Source of the DNA: Bacteroidota bacterium
Lineage (GTDB): Bacteria; Bacteroidota; Bacteroidia; Cytophagales; Cyclobacteriaceae
Length of the DNA: 43,986 bases
Assembly: GCA_023431285.1 (NCBI GenBank)
Contig: JAEYXN010000088.1
Location: 1 to 43,986, forward strand
Reading direction: 5' to 3'
Positions 15,952 through 24,893 of this stretch are shown in pieces (position 1 is the stretch's first letter; the number at the start of each line of letters is the position of its first letter). The notes beneath the pieces were generated by a model. It made no database searches, was not told the DNA's origin, and saw nothing but the letters and a program-made list of their open reading frames with translations. A program made the translations under genes and the position numbers.

Positions 15952-17061
15952 TCAAAGAATTTCCAGTAGTTTCATTGATTCACTTTCCCAGTAAATATCC
16001 TGAGGATCAATAGGATAGAAATCAATAGTGTTCAGGTTTGAAAGGAGTTGTTCAGGATAAATATCTTTCGGATCAAAAACAACGGCCGCATGATAACGAT
16101 TGCAAAGCGCTACCCACAACGGATTATTGACTACGAACATCGGTAGTCTGGCAGCCATGTATTCATAAATCTTCGTGGGAATGCAGGTCCACGTGGAAGG
16201 ATTTTCCGGATACGACACTATCCCAAGGTCAGCCATGGTAATTTCATTAATGATCTGCTCGTGTGGGACAGGTTTGTCCACGCCTGTCAGTTTAATGAAT
16301 GGTTTTCCAGAACAAGCACTTATCAATTCGTCGCGCTGCCTTTTTTCCGGACAATAACCTACGATGGTGAGATGTACAGCATGGATCGGATTAAGCCTGG
16401 AAGCCAGGTCGATCGCAACAAACACCCCCGTCGATTTAGCAATAGTGCCCGAGAAGAGTAATCGGAGGGGCCGGATCTGTAGGAGTGAATCTCTTGTGTC
16501 TTCGAGACGAGGCTTTACATCGGACCGGCGTACCTTGTTCTCAATGATCAAAGCGCGAGACGCCATGAACGGAAGTTCCTGCAGATAGGCTTTCTCAGCA
16601 AGAAGAAAACGTTCCACCAATCCTGCAGTTAATCGTTCCTTCAACCTGACCCATGCGGACAGTATTGGTCTTATAAATTGGGGAAACGTGGGGGTGTACC
16701 GGATATTCTTCGAATGATTTTCCTGCACATCATACCAGATTTGGCATCCTGTGAATAGCTTCAGGATCATAGCAACTGTAAGGAGTTCATGGGTGCTGGC
16801 GATAAATACGTCGGGCCGTAGCTTGAGAGCGCGGAAGAGTATCCTGAACGGAGCTAACATGCGTTCGATACTGAGACGAGGGAACGCGCCAATGAAATGT
16901 ATTGCCGGGTTTGCCCCCACATCCATTGAAGATCCCCAGCCAATCACGTGAACTTCATGCTGTGTTGCAAGAGTGAGTCCGATCTTCGCATACATGCGGG
17001 TGTCGGTCGCAGGTTTAAGCACCGAAGCGATGACTATTCTCCTTTTTTTTATTTCTTGCAT
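15952..17061 (-). CDS. Glycosyltransferase, GT4-like (GT-B fold)
   Basis: The 369-residue protein has the two-domain layout of GT-B transferases. The N-terminal half begins RRIVIASVLKPATDTRMYAKIG and contains HEVHVIGWG and DVFIAST. The C-terminal nucleotide-sugar domain starts near residue 200 with LRLLFSGTIAKSTG, and has LTIVGYCPEK and the donor-binding stretch PTKIYEYMAARLP around 305. This matches group 1/family 4 enzymes that build surface polysaccharides or glycolipids. There is no signal or membrane span, so it acts at the cytoplasmic face. Acceptor and sugar are unknown. It is divergent from dapD and followed in the same direction by the metal operon, whose own promoter lies in the gap. 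It seems to be a single gene rather than part of a polysaccharide cluster. Confidence 0.85.
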   Translation of the reverse strand: MQEIKKRRIVIASVLKPATDTRMYAKIGLTLATQHEVHVIGWGSSMDVGANPAIHFIGAFPRLSIERMLAPFRILFRALKLRPDVFIASTHELLTVAMILKLFTGCQIWYDVQENHSKNIRYTPTFPQFIRPILSAWVRLKERLTAGLVERFLLAEKAYLQELPFMASRALIIENKVRRSDVKPRLEDTRDSLLQIRPLRLLFSGTIAKSTGVFVAIDLASRLNPIHAVHLTIVGYCPEKRQRDELISACSGKPFIKLTGVDKPVPHEQIINEITMADLGIVSYPENPSTWTCIPTKIYEYMAARLPMFVVNNPLWVALCNRYHAAVVFDPKDIYPEQLLSNLNTIDFYPIDPQDIYWESESMKLLEIL

Positions 17062-17113
17062 GCGATTTGAAAGCGCCTGACACCACAGAGCGAAACTAAC
17101 TTAATATTTAAAA

Positions 17114-17926
17114 ATGGATTTGAAACAGATCGTCGAGAAAACATGGGAAGATCGTTCCCTATTGCAAACACCGGAAAGTCAGGAAGCGATACGCAGCGTC
17201 GTAGCTGGTCTTGACAAAGGAGAACTGCGGGTAGCCGAACCGGTATCAGGAGGATGGCAGGTGAATGAATGGATTAAGAAAGCAGTCATACTTTATTTCC
17301 CGATCCAGCAAATGGAGACCATCGAAGTTGGTCCTTTTGAATTTCACGACAAGATCAAGCTAAAAAGAAATTATAAAGAGTTAGGCGTCAGGGTGGTGCC
17401 GCATGCGATCGCGCGCCACGGATCATACCTCAGCAAAGGTGTGATTATGATGCCATCATACGTGAATATCGGCGCGTATGTGGATGAAGGAACGATGGTG
17501 GATACGTGGGCTACTGTAGGAAGCTGCGCCCAGATCGGCAAGAACGTTCACCTGAGCGGTGGCGTCGGCATAGGGGGGGTGCTTGAACCAGTTCAGGCTG
17601 CTCCGGTCATCATTGAGGACAATGCTTTCATCGGATCCCGCTGCATCGTAGTTGAGGGTGTGCGCGTGGGACGTGAAGCTGTGCTTGGAGCGAACGTAGT
17701 ACTTACGGCAAGCTCTAAGATCATCGACGTAACCGGCCCGCAACCTGTGGAGTACAAAGGTTATGTCCCGGAGAGATCCGTCGTTATCCCAGGATCATAC
17801 GCGAAAAAATTTGCCGCAGGTGATTTTCACGTCGGTTGTGCACTGATCATTGGAAAACGGAAGGAGAGCACCGATAAGAAGACATCCCTGAATGATGCGC
17901 TAAGGGATAACAGCGTTTCTGTTTAG
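17114..17926 (+). CDS. dapD: 2,3,4,5-tetrahydropyridine-2,6-dicarboxylate N-succinyltransferase
   Basis: DapD transfers succinyl from succinyl-CoA to tetrahydrodipicolinate in the succinylase branch of lysine and meso-diaminopimelate synthesis, in the cytoplasm. The 270 residues match the usual length. The N-terminal helical domain contains GGWQVNEWIKKAVILYF at 46-62, and the left-handed beta-helix of hexapeptide repeats begins near residue 100, with GAYVDEGTMVDTWATVGSCAQIG and GVGIGGVLEP. These stretches are diagnostic for DapD. It is monocistronic here, divergent from a glycosyltransferase gene with only about 50 bp between the start codons, so the two promoters must overlap. Confidence 0.97.
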   Translation: MDLKQIVEKTWEDRSLLQTPESQEAIRSVVAGLDKGELRVAEPVSGGWQVNEWIKKAVILYFPIQQMETIEVGPFEFHDKIKLKRNYKELGVRVVPHAIARHGSYLSKGVIMMPSYVNIGAYVDEGTMVDTWATVGSCAQIGKNVHLSGGVGIGGVLEPVQAAPVIIEDNAFIGSRCIVVEGVRVGREAVLGANVVLTASSKIIDVTGPQPVEYKGYVPERSVVIPGSYAKKFAAGDFHVGCALIIGKRKESTDKKTSLNDALRDNSVSV

Positions 17927-18137
17927 TATCCGGCGCTTTCTCCATTAGTTTTTTTTTATTGATTTCGAGGAAGAACCTACATCCTCCATACCAAAGTGCA
18001 GACTGGCATACCCTTTGAATTTCGGTTTTCATAATTTCGACTCTGATTGAACCTTGCGAGGTTGATTTGAAACTCTTGATGGTCGGATCCAGTTCAATCA
18101 AGGCAGCGCGGAACAATATTTTTTCAAGCGCGGTTGT

Positions 18138-18145
18138 TAACTTTG
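18138..18145 (+). promoter_or_regulatory. -7 promoter box before the DUF3108 gene
   Basis: TAACTTTG matches TAnnTTTG exactly and ends only seven bases before the ATG at 18153. If used, the transcript would have almost no leader. No clean -33 TTTG is seen; the region is T-rich. Confidence 0.4.
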
Positions 18146-18152
18146 AAGGTAA

Positions 18153-18968
18153 ATGAAGAAGGCTCTTTTCGGCATTTCAGTTGTATTCATCCTCTGCGGC
18201 TTTGTGTCCGAGGGGCAGGAGGCTATACTGCCGAGCGTAAAAAATAATAGTTTCAAGCGAGGGGAGGTCATCGATTTTAAAATGACCTACGGGTTCTTTA
18301 CCGTGGGAAGAGGTTCCGCACGAATTTCTCAGGAATACCATAAGATGAACGACCGCTACTGCTTCAAGGTAGATGTTACCGGTAAAACAGTGGGTATGGT
18401 CGACTGGGTCGCCGACATCGACGACCGATGGGGCGCGTACATTGATACCGCAGCACTTGTTCCACATCAGTTCTACCGAAAGATTCGCGAAGGACGCTAT
18501 AAGAAAGACGAATGGACAAATTTTGATCACACCAATGGGAAGATTGAAGTGAAGTCCATAGGGAAAAGCGGAAAGATGCGTGATCCTCAGTATTACGACG
18601 CACCGGCAGGGGTGAGGGACATGATTGGCGGTTTCCTTTATATGCGTATCATGGACTTCTCAAAGTTGCAAGTGAACGATACTGTCACTGTGAATGGCTT
18701 TTTCGAAGACGAGTTTTATAAACTGAAAATCATCTACCGCGGAAAAGATACGGTGAAACTGAAGGTGGGTAAGGTCCGCGCGCTGGTATTTACGCCAATC
18801 ATGCCAGCCAACAAACTCTTCGATGGAGAGAACTCCATCACAGCGTACTTCTCAGACGATAAAAATCGAATTCCTCTTAAGATTGATGCTAAGATGTTCG
18901 TAGGTTCCGCCGGCGTTGAGCTGACAGGCTATTCGAACTTACGCAATCCGCTGAATATTGTCCGGTGA
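18153..18968 (+). CDS. DUF3108-type secreted protein
   Basis: The 271-residue protein starts MKKALFGISVVFILC and has a signal peptide ending around SEGQ. The mature part fits the DUF3108 pattern: RGEVIDFKMTYGFFTVGRGSARIS near residues 36-58, a middle part with GMVDWVADIDDRWGAYID, and a C-terminal RIPLKIDAKMFVGSAGVELTGY. The family is predicted to be a beta-barrel-like or lipocalin-like periplasmic protein of unknown function. It stands alone, converging on a response regulator gene two bases downstream of its stop. An alternative start is not needed because the signal peptide begins at the first Met. The predicted promoter lies unusually close to the start. Confidence 0.8.
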   Translation: MKKALFGISVVFILCGFVSEGQEAILPSVKNNSFKRGEVIDFKMTYGFFTVGRGSARISQEYHKMNDRYCFKVDVTGKTVGMVDWVADIDDRWGAYIDTAALVPHQFYRKIREGRYKKDEWTNFDHTNGKIEVKSIGKSGKMRDPQYYDAPAGVRDMIGGFLYMRIMDFSKLQVNDTVTVNGFFEDEFYKLKIIYRGKDTVKLKVGKVRALVFTPIMPANKLFDGENSITAYFSDDKNRIPLKIDAKMFVGSAGVELTGYSNLRNPLNIVR

Positions 18969-18970
18969 CG

Positions 18971-19378
18971 TCAGGCGGCGTTATCGCTCAATAGCTGAAT
19001 AAACTTCTCCTTTGTAAGTGGTTTGACTACATAATCCTGAACCTCGGGAATACTCCTGGCGCGGTGGATGTCGCGTGGATCGATGGAAGAACTCACCATG
19101 AAAATAGAGATATCCTTGGCGAGATTTGTTTTCAGGCCAGCATAATCCTGGAGAAACATCCAGCCGTCCACAAAAGGCATATTAATATCGAGAAACAGGT
19201 AGTCAGGGAGAGCATCCTCCTTCGAGGCGTTGTCTATCAGGTATTTAAGGGCATCTTCACCATTCTCAAACTGCAACACATTGTCGCTTAACTGCAATGC
19301 TTTGATCGTTTTTGAGGCTGTCAGCTGGAAGATCTTGTCATCGTCAACCAATGCCACTATCGGTACCTTTATACTCAT
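18971..19378 (-). CDS. Single-domain response regulator (CheY-like)
   Basis: From the ATG at 19378 the protein is about 135 residues and consists only of a receiver. It has the acidic cluster VDDD near residue 11, the phospho-acceptor in FLDINMP, the switch SSS in MVSSSID and the Lys in VVKPL. An in-frame ATG 48 bases upstream would add a tail without domain character, so I use the internal start. The start lies inside the 3' end of the histidine kinase gene (35-bp overlap), implying translational coupling and a cognate pair. With no output domain it must act by binding another protein or serve in a phosphorelay. Confidence 0.93.
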   Translation of the reverse strand: MSIKVPIVALVDDDKIFQLTASKTIKALQLSDNVLQFENGEDALKYLIDNASKEDALPDYLFLDINMPFVDGWMFLQDYAGLKTNLAKDISIFMVSSSIDPRDIHRARSIPEVQDYVVKPLTKEKFIQLLSDNAA

Positions 19379-22100
19379 TTTCGCGGGTCTTACCCGTAAA
19401 ATTAACCAAAAATGTGGTTCCTTCATTTTCAGCGCTCACAACAGAGATATCCCCACCCATTGCGTCAATCTGATTTCTGATCATGAACAACCCAATACCG
19501 CGGCTCTCAGGGTGACGGTGGAAGGTTTTTCTTAGTTTGAATATCTGGTGGCCATACCGTTGCATATTTATACCCTGACCGTTATCGGAAACAGAGAGTG
19601 AGATTCCGCCAGTTTCAAGGGGAAGTGACTTGAGAATAATCCGCGGCTTACGAAGGGGAGAATGATATTTCAACGCGTTGCTCAGGAGATTAAGCATGAT
19701 ACTCTCCAGATAGATATTCGGATATTCTATGATGGGAGCTGCCGAAAAATCCGTAATGATCTCTGCATTGATCTCCACGATCTTGGCCACAAGCATTTTT
19801 CGAACATTGGAAAACACCTGATCAAAATGGAGCACCTGCTTTTCAATACTCTTGTTCTGCTGTATCTGCAGAACTTCATTGAGCTCATGAAGCGTCGTTA
19901 GGATGCTAGTGCCTGCCTCCCGCAATAACTGAAGGTATTCACCCCTTTCTTTGGGAGTACCCGCTGTCTCGATGAAGTTCAGCAACGCCAGAATATTTCC
20001 AACAGGTGATCTAAGATTGTGAGAAACGATCTGAGTAAACTCCTGTAGCTGCTCATTCTTCACCTTCAGATCTTCCGTAATGGCGACAAGACGCGCATTC
20101 TGTTCCAGCATATCAGACTCGACCGCCTTGCGATCAGTGATGTCCCTGAACTCTGTTACCCTGATCAGCCCTTTCTCATACGGAATATTCTTTCCTTGTA
20201 TCTCGAGGTAATAACGTGAGCCGTCCTTGCGTATACCCTCTACGTCGTAAGGAAGCTCTACCTTGTTAACGATCTGCTTATAGACAAAATCCCGATGCTC
20301 CGGTGCGATCAAATTCAGTCCGTTACTGCCCTTAAGCTCGTCATAACTGTATCCGGTGAGGTTACAGAGACCCTGATTGCAATCGATGATCTTACCCATG
20401 TTGTGAAGACCAATCCCACCGAAAGAAGCCTCCTGTAACGTTCTGAAACGGAGCTCACTCTCCTTAAGATCTTCTTCAACCTTTTTGCGTTCAGTGATGT
20501 CAGTCAAAGCAATGACTACATGCAACAAGTTGTCATCCACTTGCAGTACAGGCTCCGCATTTACCAGCGTCCATACCATGTCTTCCTCTTCCGACTTGCG
20601 AATACCGACGACCATTCCCCTGACCGCTCTGTGTGTCGTGGCAGCGATGTTCCAGGGTAACTTTTCTTTGGAGATCGGCCGCATGTCTCCGTTCAGAAAC
20701 AACCACTGGTCTCCATTAAGCGTATGACTCACCAGCGCCTTCTCCCGTACTCCGAGCAACGAAAGCGCGGCAGTGTTCACAACCTGGATATCACCCGCCG
20801 CACCCTGAAGAATGACAGCGATATTAAGATCCTGTACAAGACGACGGAAACGTTTCTCACTCTCCTGCAAAGAATATTCAGCCGCGATCTTATCCGTAAT
20901 GTCTCGTGACGTAGCGATGATCGTTGCCTCACCGAAGTAACTTCCTCTTGTCAACTTCACTTCCATGATGAGGTTCTCGCCAGACTTCTTTCGCCCCCAC
21001 CAAAGAAAGCTTTGAGGTTTTCCAATGAGGGCTTCCTCGATCTTGCGGCGTACCTCCTCGAAATCATTTTTACCTGGTGCTGCGATAAAGCCAGGACTCT
21101 TGCCCACCAGCTCTTCCTTGCTATATCCGTATATATTGCACGTCGTCCTGTTAACATCGACAAACGTTCCGTCTCTCCGCTGGATACAGATTGCTTCACC
21201 TACTGAATCAAAAAGTTCTCGATAACTCTTTTCACTTTCCTTCAGCGCGAGGTCGGCCTTGAGTCGGTCAGATACATCGTTCAGGATTCCCAGCATCCTG
21301 AACGCCTGGCCATTGCTGTCAGTGACGAACTGCCCCCTGTCATGCATATACACATAAACACCACTCTTTTTGCGAAAGCGGTAATACACCTCATATGGGG
21401 TCAGATTGTCCCTGGAAAACTCAAGAAGTTGCGTCGCGGATTCACGATCATCCGCGTGAATAAGTTCCTCCCATTTCTCAATGCGACCGATCTCCTCGGA
21501 TGTGAAGCCTACCAGTTGCTTTGTATTTCCACTCCAGATAATCTCTCCTGAAGGAAGATCGTAATCGTAAATGATCAGCCCTGCACTCTCGGAGACCAGG
21601 CGGTCGCGTGTTTTCCAGTTGGTGAGCTCTGCTTGTGTAAGCTTGTGTGTCGTGATGTCCTGAATAGTACCATTGATTTCTCCGAGGATACCAGGAGACT
21701 CTCCGGCAAATTCAATCCAGCATTCCTCATTACGCGTGGTATGTATCCTTATTTCAAAGCGAAACGTCTTTTTGTGTTTTTGGGCTGTATCCAGTTCCTT
21801 TTGAAAGGTTCCGCGATCGGTATCCGCCACAAGTGATTCAAGCTCTTGTAAAGTTCGTGGGAGGTCAGTTAGTTCTTTTTGAAGGATGGGGGCACAATTC
21901 TGTGACCATGTTAACCGGCCGCCGCGCGGATCCAGCCGCCACATCCCGATGTGTGCCGACGGCGTACGGATACCACCCGGGAAAACAGGGCCTCCAGCGG
22001 GTGTCTTGAGCCCGTTTTTGCTTAGTCCGGCGCGCCTGCTTTTCTTCCTCGTTCCGTTGTCTTTCGACATACGCATTTTGCCGGAGCGTGATTGTGCCAT
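19344..22100 (-). CDS. Cytoplasmic multi-PAS sensor histidine kinase
   Basis: The 918-residue kinase has about five PAS domains in series, at roughly 48-155, 165-285, 290-405, 415-535 and 545-660, each closed by a DIT- or DVS-like PAC end. A HisKA dimerisation domain follows with the phospho-acceptor His694 in IVSHNLRSP, then a HATPase domain with the N box NLLSNALKYHSP, the G1 box SDNGQGI and the G2 box SRGIGLFMIRN. No membrane span or signal peptide is seen, so the signal is probably intracellular. Which PAS domains bind a cofactor cannot be told. The first 45 residues are basic and low in complexity. The gene is divergent from mscL and overlaps its partner response regulator gene at the 3' end. 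Confidence 0.94.
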   Translation of the reverse strand: MAQSRSGKMRMSKDNGTRKKSRRAGLSKNGLKTPAGGPVFPGGIRTPSAHIGMWRLDPRGGRLTWSQNCAPILQKELTDLPRTLQELESLVADTDRGTFQKELDTAQKHKKTFRFEIRIHTTRNEECWIEFAGESPGILGEINGTIQDITTHKLTQAELTNWKTRDRLVSESAGLIIYDYDLPSGEIIWSGNTKQLVGFTSEEIGRIEKWEELIHADDRESATQLLEFSRDNLTPYEVYYRFRKKSGVYVYMHDRGQFVTDSNGQAFRMLGILNDVSDRLKADLALKESEKSYRELFDSVGEAICIQRRDGTFVDVNRTTCNIYGYSKEELVGKSPGFIAAPGKNDFEEVRRKIEEALIGKPQSFLWWGRKKSGENLIMEVKLTRGSYFGEATIIATSRDITDKIAAEYSLQESEKRFRRLVQDLNIAVILQGAAGDIQVVNTAALSLLGVREKALVSHTLNGDQWLFLNGDMRPISKEKLPWNIAATTHRAVRGMVVGIRKSEEEDMVWTLVNAEPVLQVDDNLLHVVIALTDITERKKVEEDLKESELRFRTLQEASFGGIGLHNMGKIIDCNQGLCNLTGYSYDELKGSNGLNLIAPEHRDFVYKQIVNKVELPYDVEGIRKDGSRYYLEIQGKNIPYEKGLIRVTEFRDITDRKAVESDMLEQNARLVAITEDLKVKNEQLQEFTQIVSHNLRSPVGNILALLNFIETAGTPKERGEYLQLLREAGTSILTTLHELNEVLQIQQNKSIEKQVLHFDQVFSNVRKMLVAKIVEINAEIITDFSAAPIIEYPNIYLESIMLNLLSNALKYHSPLRKPRIILKSLPLETGGISLSVSDNGQGINMQRYGHQIFKLRKTFHRHPESRGIGLFMIRNQIDAMGGDISVVSAENEGTTFLVNFTGKTRENEYKGTDSGIG

Positions 22101-22202
22101 ACCGTAGGTCAGGTTAATGCGTCAAGTTCTTAAGTATTTGCCGTCAATATTGTATCATTATCGATGGAATATTACATTTCGTGAAATCAAAATAATCCGA
22201 AT

Positions 22203-22580
22203 ATGTTCAAGGAATTCAAGGAATTCGCCTTCCGCGGAAATGTTATCGATCTCGCGGTCGGTGTTGTAATTGGCGCTGCATTTAATGCAATCGTCACTTC
22301 ACTCGTTGCCGACCTGTTTATGCCAATTATTGGTGTCCTCACGGGTGGTGCAGACTTCTCTAATCTGAGTTACCAGGTGGGGGAGGCGTCTATTGCCTAT
22401 GGGAAATTCCTTCAGGCTATATTCATTTTCTTACTTACAGCTATTGCTTTGTTTCTTTTTATTAAGGCAATCAACAAACTCCGTAGAAAGGAAGAAGCAC
22501 CGCCACCAGCACCAGCTGCTCCTCCCGCAGATATCGTGCTGCTGACAGAGATTCGCGACCTGCTTCGTACGAAAGCTTAA
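22203..22580 (+). CDS. mscL: Large-conductance mechanosensitive channel
   Basis: MscL opens under membrane tension to release solutes during hypo-osmotic shock. The 125 residues carry the N-terminal amphipathic helix (FKEFKEFAFRGN), the pore helix DLAVGVVIGAAFNAIVTSLV at 16-35, a short periplasmic loop, the second span (FLQAIFIFLLTAIALFLFI) and the C-terminal RRKEEAPPPAPAAPP linker before the helical bundle. Length and order are typical. It is divergent from the histidine kinase gene. A near-consensus -7 box TACATTTC (22173-22180) with TTG about 20 bases upstream may be its promoter. A strong hairpin follows the gene at 22610-22637. Confidence 0.97.
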   Translation: MFKEFKEFAFRGNVIDLAVGVVIGAAFNAIVTSLVADLFMPIIGVLTGGADFSNLSYQVGEASIAYGKFLQAIFIFLLTAIALFLFIKAINKLRRKEEAPPPAPAAPPADIVLLTEIRDLLRTKA

Positions 22581-22609
22581 GATATTCCTCTAAGGCTCCA
22601 CATCACGTA

Positions 22610-22637
22610 TGACGGAAGTGTGTCTACACTTCCGTCA
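22610..22637. terminator. Perfect 12-bp hairpin between mscL and the dehydrogenase gene
   Basis: The arms pair over 12 bp (TGACGGAAGTGT with ACACTTCCGTCA) around a GTCT loop. No T tract follows on either strand, so it may be a weak or factor-dependent terminator, or a processing stem rather than a canonical intrinsic terminator. Confidence 0.5.
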
Positions 22638-22675
22638 TCGCGATGAAGTTCTATATTTGCGCAAACTCATTAACG

Positions 22676-23566
22676 ATGCAAAAAATCTCGGTCATTGGCT
22701 CCGGCACAATGGGCAATGGCATTGCCCACGTATTCGCCCAGCATAACTATCAGGTTTCCCTTGTCGATATTTCAGAAGACGCTCTGAAAAAGGCGATGGC
22801 CACCATCGATAAGAACCTTTCCAGGCAAGTTGAAAAAGGAACCATCACCGGAGATCAGAAAAAACAAACCCTTCAGAACATCACTCCCGTAAATTCTGTC
22901 GGGAAAGGAGTCGAGAACTCATTTCTTGTCGTTGAAGCCGCGACCGAAAACACGGATCTCAAACTGAAGATATTCCGCGAGCTTGATGAGATGACTCCGG
23001 CGGAAACGATTCTCGCATCCAACACGTCATCCATATCGATCACTCGCATCGCATCAGTCACTAAACGTCCCGGCAAGGTCATTGGCATGCACTTCATGAA
23101 CCCCGTGCCGGTCATGAAACTGGTGGAAGTGATCCGTGGCTACAGCACTACGGATGAAGTCTCCAAAACGATCATGGATCTCTCCGTTGAGCTGGGAAAA
23201 ACTCCTGTGGAAGTCAATGATTATCCGGGCTTCGTCGCTAACAGGATACTCATGCCGATGATCAATGAAGCCATCTATTCATTGTACGAAGGCGTTGCCG
23301 GTGTCACGGAGATTGATACAGTAATGAAACTGGGAATGGCACATCCTATGGGACCGCTGCAGTTGGCAGACTTCATCGGGCTGGATGTATGCCTTAGTAT
23401 TTTGCGCGTCTTACACGATGGATTCGGAAATTCGAAATATGCTCCGTGCCCTCTTCTGGTGAACATGGTTCAGGCCGGTCACAAAGGAGTGAAAAGCGGA
23501 ATGGGCTTTTATGTGTACACGCAGGGAAGCAAAGACCTCGTCGTGGCGCCAACGTTTACGAAATAA
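22676..23566 (+). CDS. 3-hydroxyacyl-CoA (3-hydroxybutyryl-CoA) dehydrogenase
   Basis: This NAD-dependent enzyme interconverts 3-hydroxybutyryl-CoA and acetoacetyl-CoA in the cytoplasm. The 296 residues from the ATG at 22676 match the single-function short form. The Rossmann motif is GSGTMGNGIAHVFAQ from residue 8, the catalytic HFMNPVPVMKLVEVI lies near 138, and NDYPGFVANRILMPMINEA near 180 starts the C-terminal domain. An in-frame ATG at 22643 would place the start six bases after the mscL hairpin and add a tail not seen in the family, so I reject it. It is comparable to hbd/paaH products. The neighbours give no pathway context, so fatty acid or amino acid breakdown are both possible. Confidence 0.93.
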   Translation: MQKISVIGSGTMGNGIAHVFAQHNYQVSLVDISEDALKKAMATIDKNLSRQVEKGTITGDQKKQTLQNITPVNSVGKGVENSFLVVEAATENTDLKLKIFRELDEMTPAETILASNTSSISITRIASVTKRPGKVIGMHFMNPVPVMKLVEVIRGYSTTDEVSKTIMDLSVELGKTPVEVNDYPGFVANRILMPMINEAIYSLYEGVAGVTEIDTVMKLGMAHPMGPLQLADFIGLDVCLSILRVLHDGFGNSKYAPCPLLVNMVQAGHKGVKSGMGFYVYTQGSKDLVVAPTFTK

Positions 23567-23592
23567 GATCTTTCAACAGAACAAACATCATC

Positions 23593-24009
23593 TCAGTAAT
23601 TCGTGCGAAGATGTGGAAGCACCTTGTCATCTGACTGCCTGGTGGCGCCAAGCTTAAACAGGTCAGTGGGTGTCTCACAGAGCACAGCCCTGCCGTTGCA
23701 TATCGCCACCGGTGCCTTCAATAACTGCGGATTGTGGTTTAATACTTCGAGGTATCCATTCATCGTAAATGTGTTTCCCGCTACCTTGGTCTGATAGTCA
23801 GGATGTGCACGATCCATCAGATCCTTGGGTCTCACGCCAAGCATATTCACAACTTCTTTCCAGTAAGTCGGGCCCAGCTTTTCACGCATCACATTAAGTT
23901 CGTTGATATGCGAATGAATAGTTTTCGCAATCGCTTTCGTTTGCTTTCCCTTACTTGTATCAGGGTTATAGACAAGCATTATTTCATTACGATGGAATTG
24001 CATAGCCAA
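23593..24009 (-). CDS. ArsC/Spx-fold protein lacking the active-site cysteine
   Basis: The 138-residue protein fits the arsenate reductase-like thioredoxin fold. An N-terminal strand-loop YNPDTSKGKQT at 14-24 lines up with the family's NPxCSKSRxT. The C-terminal part FTMNGYLEVLNHNPQLLKAPVAI then matches the ArsC segment that ends in the conserved cis-Pro region. The position of the catalytic Cys is Thr18, so classical arsenate reduction is unlikely. Two cysteines remain later, at 104 and 111. Spx-like regulation or a structural role is possible, but the Spx CxxC is also missing. It converges on the dehydrogenase gene and is probably monocistronic. Confidence 0.72.
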   Translation of the reverse strand: MAMQFHRNEIMLVYNPDTSKGKQTKAIAKTIHSHINELNVMREKLGPTYWKEVVNMLGVRPKDLMDRAHPDYQTKVAGNTFTMNGYLEVLNHNPQLLKAPVAICNGRAVLCETPTDLFKLGATRQSDDKVLPHLRTNY

Positions 24010-24171
24010 GAGGGTTTATCAAATCAAGTTACGGAATTCTCATTGCGTAGTCAAATTCAACTTATTGTGTTTCAACAAGCAAGATGATAACTCCTCAGCA
24101 AATTTTTTACAGAGAATACGCGCGCTCCAAAAAATCTGTATATTGAGACCAATCATTTTAACCCAGCATCT

Positions 24172-24879
24172 GTGAACCGTTTCTTGAAAATCGCCAAAGA
24201 GAAAGTGAAGAAGTCGTCTCGAAAAAAGAAGGACGATTTCTTTTACGCACTTACAAAAGGTCCTTGTGATATCCTCGATGTAGGAGTGTACCCCGAAGCA
24301 GAAAAAGGCCGCGCTGATATAGCAACCAACCACTTCCTTAAACAGTTTCGATACCCAAGCAAGCATTACACCGGCTTTAGTATCGACACTATGAAAGGCA
24401 TGGAAGACATGTATCCTGGAAAACGTTTCGTGCAGTATGATGGCGGAAAGTTCCCTTTCAAGGATAAGGAATTCGATTGGTGTTACTCCAACGCTGTAAT
24501 CGAACACGTCGGCAGCTATGAATCGAAACTTGTTTTTGTGAAAGAAATGCTGCGTGTTTCCCGGAACGTATTCTTCACAACTCCAAACAAGTATTTTCCT
24601 GTTGACGCTCATACCATGGTGTTCTTCATTCACTGGGATGATGACCGGTTCCTGAAGTGGCGCGAAAAGAATAACAAATGGATGCCGAAAGAAGCACTCA
24701 ATCTTCTTAGCTACGAGGAAATCATCAGCCTTCTTAAAGATGCGGGTGTGAAAAAATACCGCGTGATCAAGAACAGGCTATTCGGTATGACGATGACGTT
24801 CTCTGTTGTAATCGAAGATACAGCAAACGCTGTTGAACAATCGGCTGCATTCAGACAGGAAGTGTCATCTCTGGCTTAA
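24172..24879 (+). CDS. SAM-dependent class I methyltransferase
   Basis: The 235-residue protein uses a GTG start at 24172. The N-terminus is strongly basic (KEKVKKSSRKKKDD). Motif I is DILDVGVYP near residue 33, somewhat unusual because the GxG loop is reduced. The acidic loop is YTGFSID, and FPFKDKEFDWCYSNAVIEHVG near 88-108 is typical of methyltransferase type 11 enzymes. The substrate is unknown. Enzymes of this form often modify lipids, quinones or sugars. It stands alone and converges on the lipoprotein gene 14 bases past its stop. Confidence 0.8.
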   Translation: MNRFLKIAKEKVKKSSRKKKDDFFYALTKGPCDILDVGVYPEAEKGRADIATNHFLKQFRYPSKHYTGFSIDTMKGMEDMYPGKRFVQYDGGKFPFKDKEFDWCYSNAVIEHVGSYESKLVFVKEMLRVSRNVFFTTPNKYFPVDAHTMVFFIHWDDDRFLKWREKNNKWMPKEALNLLSYEEIISLLKDAGVKKYRVIKNRLFGMTMTFSVVIEDTANAVEQSAAFRQEVSSLA

Positions 24880-24893
24880 GATCAATAGCCTTT

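Noticed and set aside
24040..24633. A 197-residue minus-strand open frame
   Set aside because: It lies antisense to the methyltransferase gene, which has clear motifs on the plus strand.
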